Assembly (NCBI GenBank): GCA_948567375.1
Contig: OX419759.1
Location: 12,616,744-12,680,743 of the forward strand
DNA length: 64,000 bases
Origin: Lunularia cruciata
Taxonomy: Eukaryota; Streptophyta; Marchantiopsida; Lunulariales; Lunulariaceae
Direction: 5' to 3'
Position numbers and translations under genes: made by a program. Under the pieces are notes generated by a model. That model was not told the origin of the DNA. It saw only the letters and a program-made list of their open reading frames with translations, and searched no databases. Shown in pieces: positions 1 through 8,884 of this stretch (the stretch's first letter is position 1; the number at the start of each line of letters is the position of its first letter).

Positions 1-2437
1 AAACATCCCATGGATCTTATGTAACTTGATGGTGGGATATTTTTTGTCCTCTCCAAATTTTATGTGTATTTGTTTAAATACTTAATTGTGTGAGCAATTA
101 ATTACATGAATAATTCAAATTGTCTATATGAAATGAATCTACATGTTGAAGTTGACTTTTCATTCATGATTATGTAATTATGATTGATCACATTTCATTT
201 ACATGTGAACACAACATCTCATGTGACAATATCTAATATAAATACTTCTAATATAAATATCTTCCCATCCTTCGTTTTTCCTACGCGGTCGCCTTTATCC
301 CCCATATCTAATATAAATACTTTCCTATTCTCGCCAAAGAAACTTAATATGAATATCCTTAAATGGCATCTTTATTTATTATTTATATATGAAATATGTA
401 CCATATACATTGTATTCAAGGAGTATTCTTAATGTCTTATGACTCTTGTTTCATTTATGTGTATATTTTGGTTATAGAACTTAGCAAAGATTACTTATAT
501 ATTCATAAATAGAATATTATTCAAGGAACGGTCTTGGTCACTAATAACCCTTATTGTGCTAATGTGATTATTTCGGTTATAAGACTTAACATAGAGCACT
601 TCCTAGAGTATATAACTAGGGGCTAGGTGGTTATCATTAGTTAGGCTTGGTCACTTAATTGCATGTTTGGCTATATTGCTTTATTAGGAATAGTTAAACT
701 TTACTCATATACTTCCAATTGATTGTGCTTCATGTTTTAAGCCAGTACATTTTCTATATTTATACTTCGTACATTGAGGGTATATTTTGTTTTAAGACTT
801 TATTAAGAATAATTGACTTAATGTATACCTTTAGTTTCATTATACTACATGTTTTAAGCTAGTTTGTCAAAATATTCACATGATCCTTACCATATGAATT
901 TAGCATACCAAAACATTGGAAAGACTAATAGTTGTGCTTCATATATTTTAAGCTTAAGGACGACTTTACAATAAAAACTTTCTTACATTTGATAATTTTA
1001 TCAAATTGAAGTAAACATGCACACCATCTCCTCGTATTCAGGCTATTCATTTTACATGCATCGATTCGAAAGTATAAACTTCAAGATACTTTCAGCAAAT
1101 GCTTGATCTTTTTTACTTGAATCATATAGTTATTTGTCTCTTTAGCTGCCGTATAGATTACTTAGTCTCAACTAATAGACTTTATTTTCATCTCAAACTT
1201 TAATTATAATCAGGTTATTCAAGTTGTCTATAGCCTATAGATTACAAAGAGAATAGGAGCTACTTGCCTAACATAGAACCTTATCAGTCTTATGTACATA
1301 ATTCTTATATAGTAATTTTCCATAACTATATTGTTGGATAATGGCTAAGTATTTCATTTTACCTCCACGTATACAAAATTATGTCTACTTCATATATGAG
1401 TGGTATAGAAGTATCTATCTAAACAATTTCCAAATCATCAAGGTTTGAACTTACATGCATATAATAATGGATCATCTTTTCTAAAGCAATACACTTTGAC
1501 TAATTAATACTATGCAAATCAAGCAATCATTTCTAAGTAACTCACATAATCATTATTTTTTAAAGGAATATGTATGAAAATTCCAAAATCTTCTTTAATC
1601 CATGATACATTCTAACATAGCCTCCAAAATAAGACAAAAGTTGTATGTTTGAAATTTTGTATAAATTTGTTGTCTTTTGTCTTTTTTAAGAATGATTCAA
1701 ATAAGAAGTATCTAAAATTTCAAAAGAATTACTCTATAATCAATTTCTTCATAAAATCCATCAACCATCTAACTAATTATCATATGTGATCTAAAGTGTT
1801 TTTATCAAATAACTTTGCTTATATATAAGAGGTCTTTGTATTCATAAAGATCAAGATATTGAATTAGAGTATTATAGACTAGGTTTTATTCAAGATTTCC
1901 ATCTTTCAAAAAAATCCTTTTGCCTATAAAAATTGTAGAGCTTGGGTCAATTATAAACTAGGTTTGGAAAATTGCAAATTTATACAGCACCTTTAGTAGT
2001 TTAATATTTATGTGGATTAATATTCACTTACAACAAGTTAATAATAAAGAGTTGTTCCTCTAATTTTATCAAGTATACACTACTTTTAATAGTTTATTAT
2101 TTGGTGAACTCATGTGACAACCTAGTGTCAATGTACTAGTAGTGAAATGGTAAGAACATGTTCTTCACTTGAAGATATGGGTCTTAAAAGTCTAGAAGTG
2201 AAGAGAATGTCAATTATAATGGTTCTTATTAATTTGTATTTAACTTATTGGGTGGAGCTACTCCCAGAAGAGGCAATGTTGTTCTATGTGATGCACTATA
2301 GAAAAGGGTAAAAAAATCACTTTCACTACAAATCTATTCCAGATTCTTCTTGAAGATGATTGCTCAATTTGTGCCAAAAGTCACTTCATGGTGAAGACTA
2401 CCACTCCAATGAATGCATACTAACCTTCCCAAAAGGA
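1..2437. other. AT-rich stretch, no gene recognised
   Basis: This is strongly AT-rich sequence with only short chance reading frames, none longer than about 80 codons and none with a recognisable motif. Around 230-320 an imperfect TATCTAATATAAATA motif recurs. The stretch ends at the target site of copy A: the sequence up to 2,441 continues at 12,393 once the element is removed. It looks like old intergenic or decayed repeat DNA. Confidence 0.6.
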
Positions 2438-2441
2438 GTCT

Positions 2442-2548
2442 TGTCGTGCGTATATACATCGCTACACAACATACATTGCTGTCAACATCATACACTATAA
2501 AAGCACAACTCACACATAAGTCATACATAGACTCTAAAGTGCCACAAT
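2442..2548 (-). repeat. Copy A terminal repeat B2 (3' end of element)
   Basis: This 107-bp sequence forms the outer 3' end of copy A. It starts ATTGTGGCAC and ends GTATATACGCACGACA on the minus strand. It is a near-identical second copy of B1 at 2,999-3,105. It joins A2 directly, sharing one base, and has no counterpart next to A1 at the 5' end. Confidence 0.9.
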
Positions 2549-2996
2549 AATCAGATTGCTTAACACTTTCAACTCAACTCAACTCAGATCAGTACTTGAT
2601 CTGTCACTTTATAAACTGCCAACAACTGGGCACTGATTACAGTCAAGCCACACCCACTCAAGCATAGAGAATCCAGGTGACGCTCGCCGGCCTCTGTCCA
2701 CCATAGCCAGGAACTCGAAGGCTCAACATCAGAGAAGTGAGCTCTCTGTAGCTCACTTCAAAACTATACCCCATTGACTCGAGCTAGCCCTGAAACCCTA
2801 ATGGTCCCGCTGACGGCACACTCGACGGTGCAAACGGTGCAAAGTGATGGTGGGCCCCACCGTGAAGTCAGTACCCCGAACACAAAATCTAACCGTCGGA
2901 AAGTAGTCCCTGAGAAACAGCTAGAATAACTCTAACTACCATCACTGGAACTCCAGTGTCTGAGCATCTAGATGCGGAACTACAAATGGCGTGACA
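2548..2996 (-). repeat. Copy A terminal repeat A2
   Basis: This 449-bp repeat runs from TGTCACGCC to TCTGATTA on the minus strand and is a direct repeat of A1 at 11,944-12,392 with about a dozen differences. It carries the same TATAGTTT motif and short TTGAG pentamer array. It lies between B1 and B2 rather than at the element's end, which is not the usual LTR position. Confidence 0.9.
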
Positions 2997-2998
2997 GT

Positions 2999-3105
2999 TG
3001 TCGGGCGTATATACATCGCTACACAACATACATCGCTGTCAACATCATACACTATAAAAGCACAACTCACACATAAGTCATACATAGACTCTAAAGTGCC
3101 ACAAT
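2999..3105 (-). repeat. Copy A repeat B1
   Basis: This is the inner copy of the 107-bp B repeat, starting directly after a purine-rich tract (minus-strand AGCTAGGGGGCG at about 3,106-3,117) that looks like a polypurine tract. It ends GACA, followed by the dinucleotide AC and then the TGTC of A2, giving a GACA-AC-TGTC junction. Confidence 0.88.
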
Positions 3106-3271
3106 CGCCCCCTAGCTGGCGGTTAGGTCCCTCTAACTCCAGATAGCCATCTACTCTAAGTATATGGTATACCCTCTAATGGGCAAAGCTCAGGAGGCCG
3201 GGTGCTATGGAGCCCCATCGTTAGTCGCCTGTCTGCAATCTATACCATATAAAGAATGAACTAGCTATAGG
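3106..3271 (-). promoter_or_regulatory. Copy A 3' untranslated region with polypurine-tract-like sequence
   Basis: These 166 bases lie between the PHD-finger stop codon and B1. They contain AGCTAGGGGGCG immediately before B1, the only obvious purine run near the 3' repeats and a reasonable plus-strand primer. If it is the primer, the reverse-transcription-defined LTR would begin at B1 (TGTGGCAC), not at A2. The same tract is present in copy B at about 38,015-38,026. Confidence 0.55.
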
Positions 3272-3616
3272 TCAAGTACATCTAGGACATAACCACTGTC
3301 CCTGAGGAACCACCGTGAGGGGAGGAGTCATACATGCCATATGCCATCCTCTCGAACAGCTATCACACACTAACATAGTAGCAGCTCCACCAGAAGAGCC
3401 ACATAACATACACCTCAAGCCTGCACGTACAAGTGCCAAGCTTGGGTCCATAGTACCATCAATGTTTGGGAGGTGGCATGGCGCACAATTGCGCACATGA
3501 TCCTTCCAAACAACACCATCACGTCCTTCTAACACAAGGACTCTAGATGGCAAAACCTCACGCACTCTCAAGATAGTGCGGCCTGTAGAAACATCAAGTG
3601 TCGTCGGTGCTGTCTG
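3272..3616 (-). CDS. Integrase C-terminal tail with PHD zinc finger (copy A)
   Basis: This is the last part of the pol frame, downstream of an in-frame TAG at 3,617. The longest open segment (99 residues from 3,571) first shows an integrase-tail region (VLVLEGRDG, then CHLPNIDG) and then a complete Cys4-His-Cys3 finger: C54, C57, C69, C72, H77, C80, C95 and C98. A Trp sits two residues before C95, as is typical of PHD fingers. PHD fingers commonly read the histone H3 tail. A chromodomain occupies a comparable place in plant chromoviruses, so a targeting role is a fair inference. Copy B carries the same finger with one of the Ser-Cys-Ser positions changed but all eight ligands present, and the old copy has lost ligands. 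Confidence 0.85.
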   Translation of the reverse strand, partial: QTAPTTLDVSTGRTILRVREVLPSRVLVLEGRDGVVWKDHVRNCAPCHLPNIDGTMDPSLALVRAGLRCMLCGSSGGAATMLVCDSCSRGWHMACMTPPLTVVPQGQWLCPRCT

Positions 3617-4618
3617 CTATAGATATACATAGTCGCCTGGATGAAATCGACGGATCGAGGGTCTATAACCTCCTCCGCGAATGGTAGCATAGCGTAAAGT
3701 ATCTCTATGCTGAGCAATCGCCAAGTTCTCGAAGGCCATCGGCATCACTCTCCGAAAGATCTCTGTCCGCTGAGAACATGCGCTCATCCATACATCAGGG
3801 TCATCCAAGTCCAAAACTACAGTAGCATCTCGACGAATGGCTGTAGGTAAATCTGGATCTCGTCCATAGAGTAGAAAGTATGGAGAGAAGGATGCTAAGG
3901 AGGCTTCCCGGCTGAACCGATAGCCCATGGCCAACCAAGGTAACTGGAGATCCCAATCTCCCAAGTGGCCTCTCTGCAAACCATACTTTCGCAATCCTCT
4001 CTTCACCGTCTGAACCACTCTCTCTACTAAGCCATCTGCCTCAGGGTGATCTCGGGATGTAGTACGATGATCAATCAAAGCCTTGTCACACAAGACCTGA
4101 AACTCTCCCAAGAACTCTGTACCCTGATCAGTCAAAACCTCAGCTGGTGCACCAAAATGACTAAGAACTCGATCCAAGAACGAGTAAGCTGTCCCTTCAC
4201 TAGACTTGTCAAGAAGTGCCACCAACTCAATCCACTTGGAGAAGTGCTCCACCATCACCAAAACATACCGATGATGTCTCACAGTCAGCGGTAAAGGTCC
4301 GGCCAAGTCCAAACTCCAACGGTAACCCAATCCCATGATAGGTAATGGGTGTAACTGTGGCGTAGGAGCATTGAATGATGCTCTAACTCGGTCACAAACC
4401 ACACATCTGGCAACAAACTGCTGTACCTCGGTCTGCATACCGCGCCACCAATAATGACTCTGGAGTAAGCTATATGTACGCTTTACTCCAAAATGTCCTA
4501 GCTCCTCATGAGCATGACGGACCAACTGTGGTCTCTGTGATGGAAGTGGTACTACTCGCACTCTACCATCCTCCCATACACGCAAAAGGTGTCTACCCTC
4601 CAATCTGAACCGTCTGGC
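3617..4618 (-). CDS. Integrase, HHCC and DDE core (copy A)
   Basis: This segment lies between an in-frame TGA (4,619) and TAG (3,617). Counting from Met at 4,603, the zinc-binding region has H32-x4-H37 and C67-x2-C70. The catalytic core shows SLD at D99, TDQGTEF at D159 and DGLVERV at E194, the expected acidic triad of a retroviral-type integrase that inserts the cDNA. The region continues in frame into the PHD tail. Both bounding stops are CGA-to-TGA or CAG-to-TAG relative to copy B, so the original protein was fused to RT upstream and to the PHD finger downstream. Presence of this integrase, and absence of any tyrosine recombinase, makes the split repeat ends surprising. Confidence 0.9.
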   Translation of the reverse strand, partial: ARRFRLEGRHLLRVWEDGRVRVVPLPSQRPQLVRHAHEELGHFGVKRTYSLLQSHYWWRGMQTEVQQFVARCVVCDRVRASFNAPTPQLHPLPIMGLGYRWSLDLAGPLPLTVRHHRYVLVMVEHFSKWIELVALLDKSSEGTAYSFLDRVLSHFGAPAEVLTDQGTEFLGEFQVLCDKALIDHRTTSRDHPEADGLVERVVQTVKRGLRKYGLQRGHLGDWDLQLPWLAMGYRFSREASLASFSPYFLLYGRDPDLPTAIRRDATVVLDLDDPDVWMSACSQRTEIFRRVMPMAFENLAIAQHRDTLRYATIRGGGYRPSIRRFHPGDYVYL

Positions 4619-6385
4619 TCACTGAAGAACACGGTCTCTCTCCTTGGCTCCAACTGTGCCACCCACAACACCAGTGCAAAGATAGTCCATCACTAAGACA
4701 TCATCATGAATGTCTCGCTGAACTGTACCAATATCTTCACTCTCTGGATCTGTGACCTCAATAACTCCTCCTGTATGCGCTGAGAGAGATACCACCAAAG
4801 TCTTTGCAAATATACACAGAAAGGCCGATGCATGCCAACCTGGCACCATCTCCTCATCTGTCTCACCATGCCAACGTGCTCCGGTCTGATCCTGCTGGCT
4901 GGGACATGGGTTTCTACTCAACCCATTTGCATCACGGTTCACCACTCCAGGTCTGTGAACAACCGTGAAATCATACTCCTGTAAAATCAGAGCCCATCGT
5001 GCAAGCTTCCCTGAAAGCTTGTCGGACTCCATCAACCACTTCAGAGGCTGATGATCAGTGATGAGAGTGAAGGGGTTACCAAATAGGTAACATCGGAAAT
5101 GTGCTACTGCCCAAACTGCTGCCAAGCACTCTCCCTCATATGAACTATACTTCGCCTTCGCTGAATTGTTGGAGCGACTAGCATAGGCCACCACAAACTC
5201 CTTCTCCTCATCATCATGTTGGGTGAGCACCGCTCCAAGCCCCAACATACTCCAATCAGTATGAACCTGAAATGGTCGTCCCCTGATTGGTCTCCTCAAA
5301 ATAGGAGCAGATGTCAACCTCTCCTTGAGCTCTACAAAAGCTCTCGCCTGCTCATCTCCCCAACACCACTCTTGTGTAAGCTTGGTCAGCTTCGTCAAGG
5401 CCTTGGCAATGGCACTAAATCCTCTAACATAGCGGCGATAGAAGTTTGCCAACCCAAGGAATGCTCGCACTCTGCTCACATCCGTAGGCCGAGGAATACG
5501 TGCAATAGCCCCCACCTTGGTCTGCTGAACACCAAGTCCTCCGGGGTAGATAGTGTGACCCAAATACTCAACCTGCTCATGGAAGAACCTACACTTCCCA
5601 GGATGTAATTTGTATCCATGAGATCTCAACCTCTCAAACACCTCCAACAACTGTCTCTCATGCTCCTCCACAGTAGTGCTATAAACCAAAATGTCATCAA
5701 TATAGCACCGAGAAAAATCCAATCCAGCTAGGATCCTATCCATGACCCTCTGGAACTCAGTAGGAGCATTCTTCAACCCAAATGGTAAGAACCTCCACTG
5801 ATATAACACATCCTTGCCGTGAGGATCAATAGCCCAAAATGCTGTCTTGGACTTATCCTCCTCCCTGATCGGCAACTGATGATATCCCGCTCGAAGATCC
5901 AAAGTACTGAAGACCTTTGCATGCCCAATTGCATCAAAAATCTCCTCCGGTGTAGGCATGGCATACCGATCAGCCTTGGTCTGTCGGTTGATAGGACGGT
6001 AATCTCCACACATCCGCCTATCTGTATAGTTGCCATGCATATCCTTCTTGGCTGGCATCACTGTCGCTGATGCATACTCTCCATGTGAAATCTCCACCAA
6101 ACCAGCCTCAAAAAGGACACTACTCTGGCTCTGAATCAATGTCCTCTCCATATCACTATATCGATAAGGACGTCGGAAAACTGGTGTGTTGCTAGTCAGC
6201 TCAATCCGTATACCAGGTCCCTTCAGAGCACCCAAATCCTTCATACTGAAGGCAAAACAACTCGTGTGACTCCTCAAGAACCTCCAAACCCTCCGTCTTT
6301 CCTCTCCAGTAAGCTTGGGTCCAAGATCTGGCTCCAAAGTATCCTCTGTAACTGTAGTAGGAGTGGAAGACGTACTGACTGGCTG
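4619..6385 (-). CDS. Reverse transcriptase and RNase H (copy A)
   Basis: The open segment runs from just after the conserved UAG to a TGA at 4,619; its first Met is at 6,337 (572 residues). The RT core has FSTLDLRAGYHQL (catalytic D147), LPFGLKNAP and the YIDD box (D214, D215 at about 5,693-5,704). Then come YLGH and LGLANFYRRY of the connection region. RNase H follows with acidic residues in HTDWS (D361), YEGECLA (E403), TDHQPLKW (D428) and NRDANGLSR (D469). This order, RT then RNase H then integrase, is that of Ty3/gypsy elements. There is no Met directly after the stop, which favours readthrough over reinitiation. The enzyme makes the element's cDNA. Confidence 0.93.
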   Translation of the reverse strand, partial: QPVSTSSTPTTVTEDTLEPDLGPKLTGEERRRVWRFLRSHTSCFAFSMKDLGALKGPGIRIELTSNTPVFRRPYRYSDMERTLIQSQSSVLFEAGLVEISHGEYASATVMPAKKDMHGNYTDRRMCGDYRPINRQTKADRYAMPTPEEIFDAIGHAKVFSTLDLRAGYHQLPIREEDKSKTAFWAIDPHGKDVLYQWRFLPFGLKNAPTEFQRVMDRILAGLDFSRCYIDDILVYSTTVEEHERQLLEVFERLRSHGYKLHPGKCRFFHEQVEYLGHTIYPGGLGVQQTKVGAIARIPRPTDVSRVRAFLGLANFYRRYVRGFSAIAKALTKLTKLTQEWCWGDEQARAFVELKERLTSAPILRRPIRGRPFQVHTDWSMLGLGAVLTQHDDEEKEFVVAYASRSNNSAKAKYSSYEGECLAAVWAVAHFRCYLFGNPFTLITDHQPLKWLMESDKLSGKLARWALILQEYDFTVVHRPGVVNRDANGLSRNPCPSQQDQTGARWHGETDEEMVPGWHASAFLCIFAKTLVVSLSAHTGGVIEVTDPESEDIGTVQRDIHDDVLVMDYLCTGVVGGTVGAKERDRVLQ

Positions 6386-6388
6386 CTA
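6380..6388 (-). promoter_or_regulatory. Leaky-stop motif UAG-CAG-CCA between methyltransferase and RT (copy A)
   Basis: The stop ending the protease-methyltransferase frame is followed by CAG CCA, an exact match to the UAG-CAR-YYA readthrough context known from tobacco mosaic virus and reported for soybean SIRE1. RT continues in the same frame. The UAG is present at the same place in copies B and C and in the old copy, while other stops are copy-specific. Confidence 0.75.
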
Positions 6389-8863
6389 CATTGGGCCCTT
6401 GGGAGCAATGGTGTCATGCTCCCGACCACTAGAGGTCCCAACCTCTGTGTGAAAAACTCCCTCCACTCTAGCTGCAAGCTCCATACGTCCTCTGGCTGCA
6501 TCCCATGTGGGCCAAGGGTGTAATCCAAGTACCCCACGCTCACCTGGATGGACTCCAAGTAGACCACTCTCCCTAGTAGCTACTGGATGTGTCCCAAGAA
6601 TACCATGTCCACTCGGTCCATCGCCCCCAGCATGTGCCTGAATCGTCTCGATAGGCATAGGGCTCACAAGTGTCCGAGTGGTGATGCCTATCAAGCGCAT
6701 CCTACGCTGCTCTGCCAAACCAAGGCTCACAATCCAGGTCAAACAGTTCAGGTCCATAGCCTGACCTAACACCTGACGCCTGGATGCCTCTGACACTGCT
6801 AGAACAGCGGTAATACCGGTGCGAAAACCCATCGCCTGCTCTCTCTCATCAGCATTGGGCTCCACCAACTGCTGTAATTGTGAGTCCCAAACAAGTCCAG
6901 GTCCTCCCTCTCGAAAAGCATGAGAGCCTGGGAAACTCATGAGTGTGGGAAATGCAGCTCTAGGCTGTCCAACTAGGTTCACCACTGCCATAGGTGACCT
7001 ATCAACCACTACCACTGTCTGAGACTGACGTCCAGCATCCAAGATATCATCAACAAGAATGTGGTCTAGTCGCTGAATCCCATCATAACTACGTTGTAGA
7101 ACCTCTCTGGGTAAAAGGTTCGTCCACCAAAGACGAAGACGATGAGCCCGTGATCCCACTCTGGCTGCATCTAACAATACAGCAGGTCCCATCCAAGAAT
7201 GGACTTGATGTGTACTCGCCACCACTCTAGTGCGAGAATCACCCATCAATGGAACGTTCTCCAAAAGGTAAGCTGGAGAAACAGACTGATGAACCTGGAG
7301 ATGTCGTAGTATCCATAACATCTCCCAAAACACACCAGAACGAGGATCCTGAAGACCCAAACCGCGGCCCGCACGTGTATGTCCCTGACATGGCCATCCA
7401 GAAATCACCAAGTGAATAGGCCCATGTCTCTCTAGGTCATGTGCCCCCAATAAGGAAATGTCTCCTGGTAAGGCCTTCTGGTAACCTCTGACTGCTGACA
7501 TCGGTAATAACTCCGGATACCGATAGGCCAAGTGTGTCACATGATGTAGAGAGACTCGCCTAGCAGTCTCATCTCTCTCTACATACAAGTACCTCTGTAC
7601 TCGGATACCCGCCTGTAACACCGCAGCTAGTCCGGTGCTGATCCCACCAAACAACTCTAATAGACATATCCCCTCTACTGGATACTGCCAAGCTATGAGT
7701 GTGGTATCCAGAGGTGTCAAAGCAATCGCCTCTGGAGGCTCATCCTCACACTCATCCCCTGATGGTACGAAGGCTCCACTCCAAGCTTGCTGCACCAACT
7801 GATCTGCATGCTGCTGCAATGCCTCCTTTGAACTCCACAATGGAACATCCAAGGTGGATGGAACAATCCCACTCGTACTCCATAGCCGAGTGATCTCCTC
7901 TGGTACTGGAGTATCCTCTGCATGGGCGTTCCCCTCCAACAAGTCACCAGGCCAAGTAACTGCACCGCTGAAAGCCAAAACTGATGCTGCCATGGTCCCG
8001 GACTGTAGTGAGCCAAGACTGCCACTACTAAAGCGTACTGGTAGGCGACATACCCGTCCCTCACCAGACTGCCAACCAGGTCTATAAGAGGCTGTCTCCT
8101 CCCAATAGTCAATACTGAAACCCATAGGGTATAACACTGCTCCCCCAACTAGCACATCATATGACTCAGCTATCGTCGCAATAGCCTGAGCTCTCACCAC
8201 CGAGCTATCAGTCGGATGACCAGGCTGAACCTGGACAACAAGCTCTCCACGTGTGATGTACTGTGTCGAACCACCACCTAGAGATGTCTGGATCTGAAAT
8301 GGACACCTCTCCACATCGGTTTTCCGTAACTCCAGACCAACAACTGCAGCCTTCCCCAACATAAGGGGCTGCGCACCAGAGTCTAACAAGACTCTCTGTG
8401 GTGTATAGACCTTCCCTAAAGGTCCCACCAAACGAAAGATCCCCCTCTGGTTATCCAATAGGACAACACCAGGTGTAAACCGTGCTCTCTCAAAGGCCGG
8501 TCTAGCTGGCAACTCCTCCAGTCTAGCCGTTGCTGCCTGCCATAAGCCACTGGTCGCTGAACGGATCCCATGCTCCTCAACCAAGTCAGCTCCACTACCA
8601 ACCACCTCTGCTCTAGTAGTAGGAACCGCACCATCCCTACTCTCACACAACGTGGCAGCCAACCGGAACACTGGGGCTGGGTCCACTTCCAATGTAAACA
8701 TGTCACTGGCTGAAAATAAAGGATGCCGCATAATCAGCTGAGCCGCCCCCAACATCATGCTAGACTCAGTCTGTGTAGTAGCAGGTGGCTGACTAGCAGG
8801 TACTCCATCACCACCTACCACACCTGCACTGGGATGTCTAGGAACCATGGATGTCGTCTGCAA
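6386..8863 (-). CDS. Protease plus C5 cytosine DNA methyltransferase polyprotein segment (copy A, intact)
   Basis: This is an 825-residue open segment. Residues about 150-250 are a retropepsin-like aspartic protease with LLDSGAQ at 159-165. Residues about 398-715 form a complete C5-methyltransferase: motif I LELFGGISTGL (402-412), an acidic cofactor-binding motif YVERDE (427-432), motif IV GWPCQGH with catalytic Cys492 (codon 7,388-7,390), motif VI LLENVP (533-538), motif VIII-like RLRLWW (575-580), a short target-recognition stretch, motif IX-like REQAMGF (674-680) and motif X-like RRQVLGQAMDLN. Motif X has LGQ instead of the usual LGN. Residues 754-783 hold three short G-x-L-G-x-H-P repeats. 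The frame continues upstream to gag and downstream through the leaky stop. The family would transfer a methyl group from S-adenosylmethionine to cytosine; target specificity cannot be read by eye. Confidence 0.93.
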   Translation of the reverse strand: MQTTSMVPRHPSAGVVGGDGVPASQPPATTQTESSMMLGAAQLIMRHPLFSASDMFTLEVDPAPVFRLAATLCESRDGAVPTTRAEVVGSGADLVEEHGIRSATSGLWQAATARLEELPARPAFERARFTPGVVLLDNQRGIFRLVGPLGKVYTPQRVLLDSGAQPLMLGKAAVVGLELRKTDVERCPFQIQTSLGGGSTQYITRGELVVQVQPGHPTDSSVVRAQAIATIAESYDVLVGGAVLYPMGFSIDYWEETASYRPGWQSGEGRVCRLPVRFSSGSLGSLQSGTMAASVLAFSGAVTWPGDLLEGNAHAEDTPVPEEITRLWSTSGIVPSTLDVPLWSSKEALQQHADQLVQQAWSGAFVPSGDECEDEPPEAIALTPLDTTLIAWQYPVEGICLLELFGGISTGLAAVLQAGIRVQRYLYVERDETARRVSLHHVTHLAYRYPELLPMSAVRGYQKALPGDISLLGAHDLERHGPIHLVISGWPCQGHTRAGRGLGLQDPRSGVFWEMLWILRHLQVHQSVSPAYLLENVPLMGDSRTRVVASTHQVHSWMGPAVLLDAARVGSRAHRLRLWWTNLLPREVLQRSYDGIQRLDHILVDDILDAGRQSQTVVVVDRSPMAVVNLVGQPRAAFPTLMSFPGSHAFREGGPGLVWDSQLQQLVEPNADEREQAMGFRTGITAVLAVSEASRRQVLGQAMDLNCLTWIVSLGLAEQRRMRLIGITTRTLVSPMPIETIQAHAGGDGPSGHGILGTHPVATRESGLLGVHPGERGVLGLHPWPTWDAARGRMELAARVEGVFHTEVGTSSGREHDTIAPKGPM

Positions 8864-8884
8864 TGCCTCAGATAGCGTGAAAGA

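Noticed and set aside
184-432. An 82-codon ORF at the left edge
   Set aside because: AT-rich low-complexity sequence with a repeated TATCTAATATAAATA motif; no domain or homologue in the window.
3272-3616. A chromodomain at the integrase C-terminus
   Set aside because: The Cys4-His-Cys3 pattern fits a PHD finger; the aromatic cage and fold pattern of a chromodomain are not seen.
3315-5608. Open frames on the plus strand within copy A, such as 4,046-4,294 and 5,216-5,608
   Set aside because: They are antisense shadows of integrase and RT, recur in the same places in copies B and C, and show no domain of their own.
6386-8863. A host DNA methyltransferase gene into which retrotransposons had inserted
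   Set aside because: The methyltransferase is in frame with the protease upstream and RT downstream, at the same place in four copies, and lies wholly between the terminal repeats.
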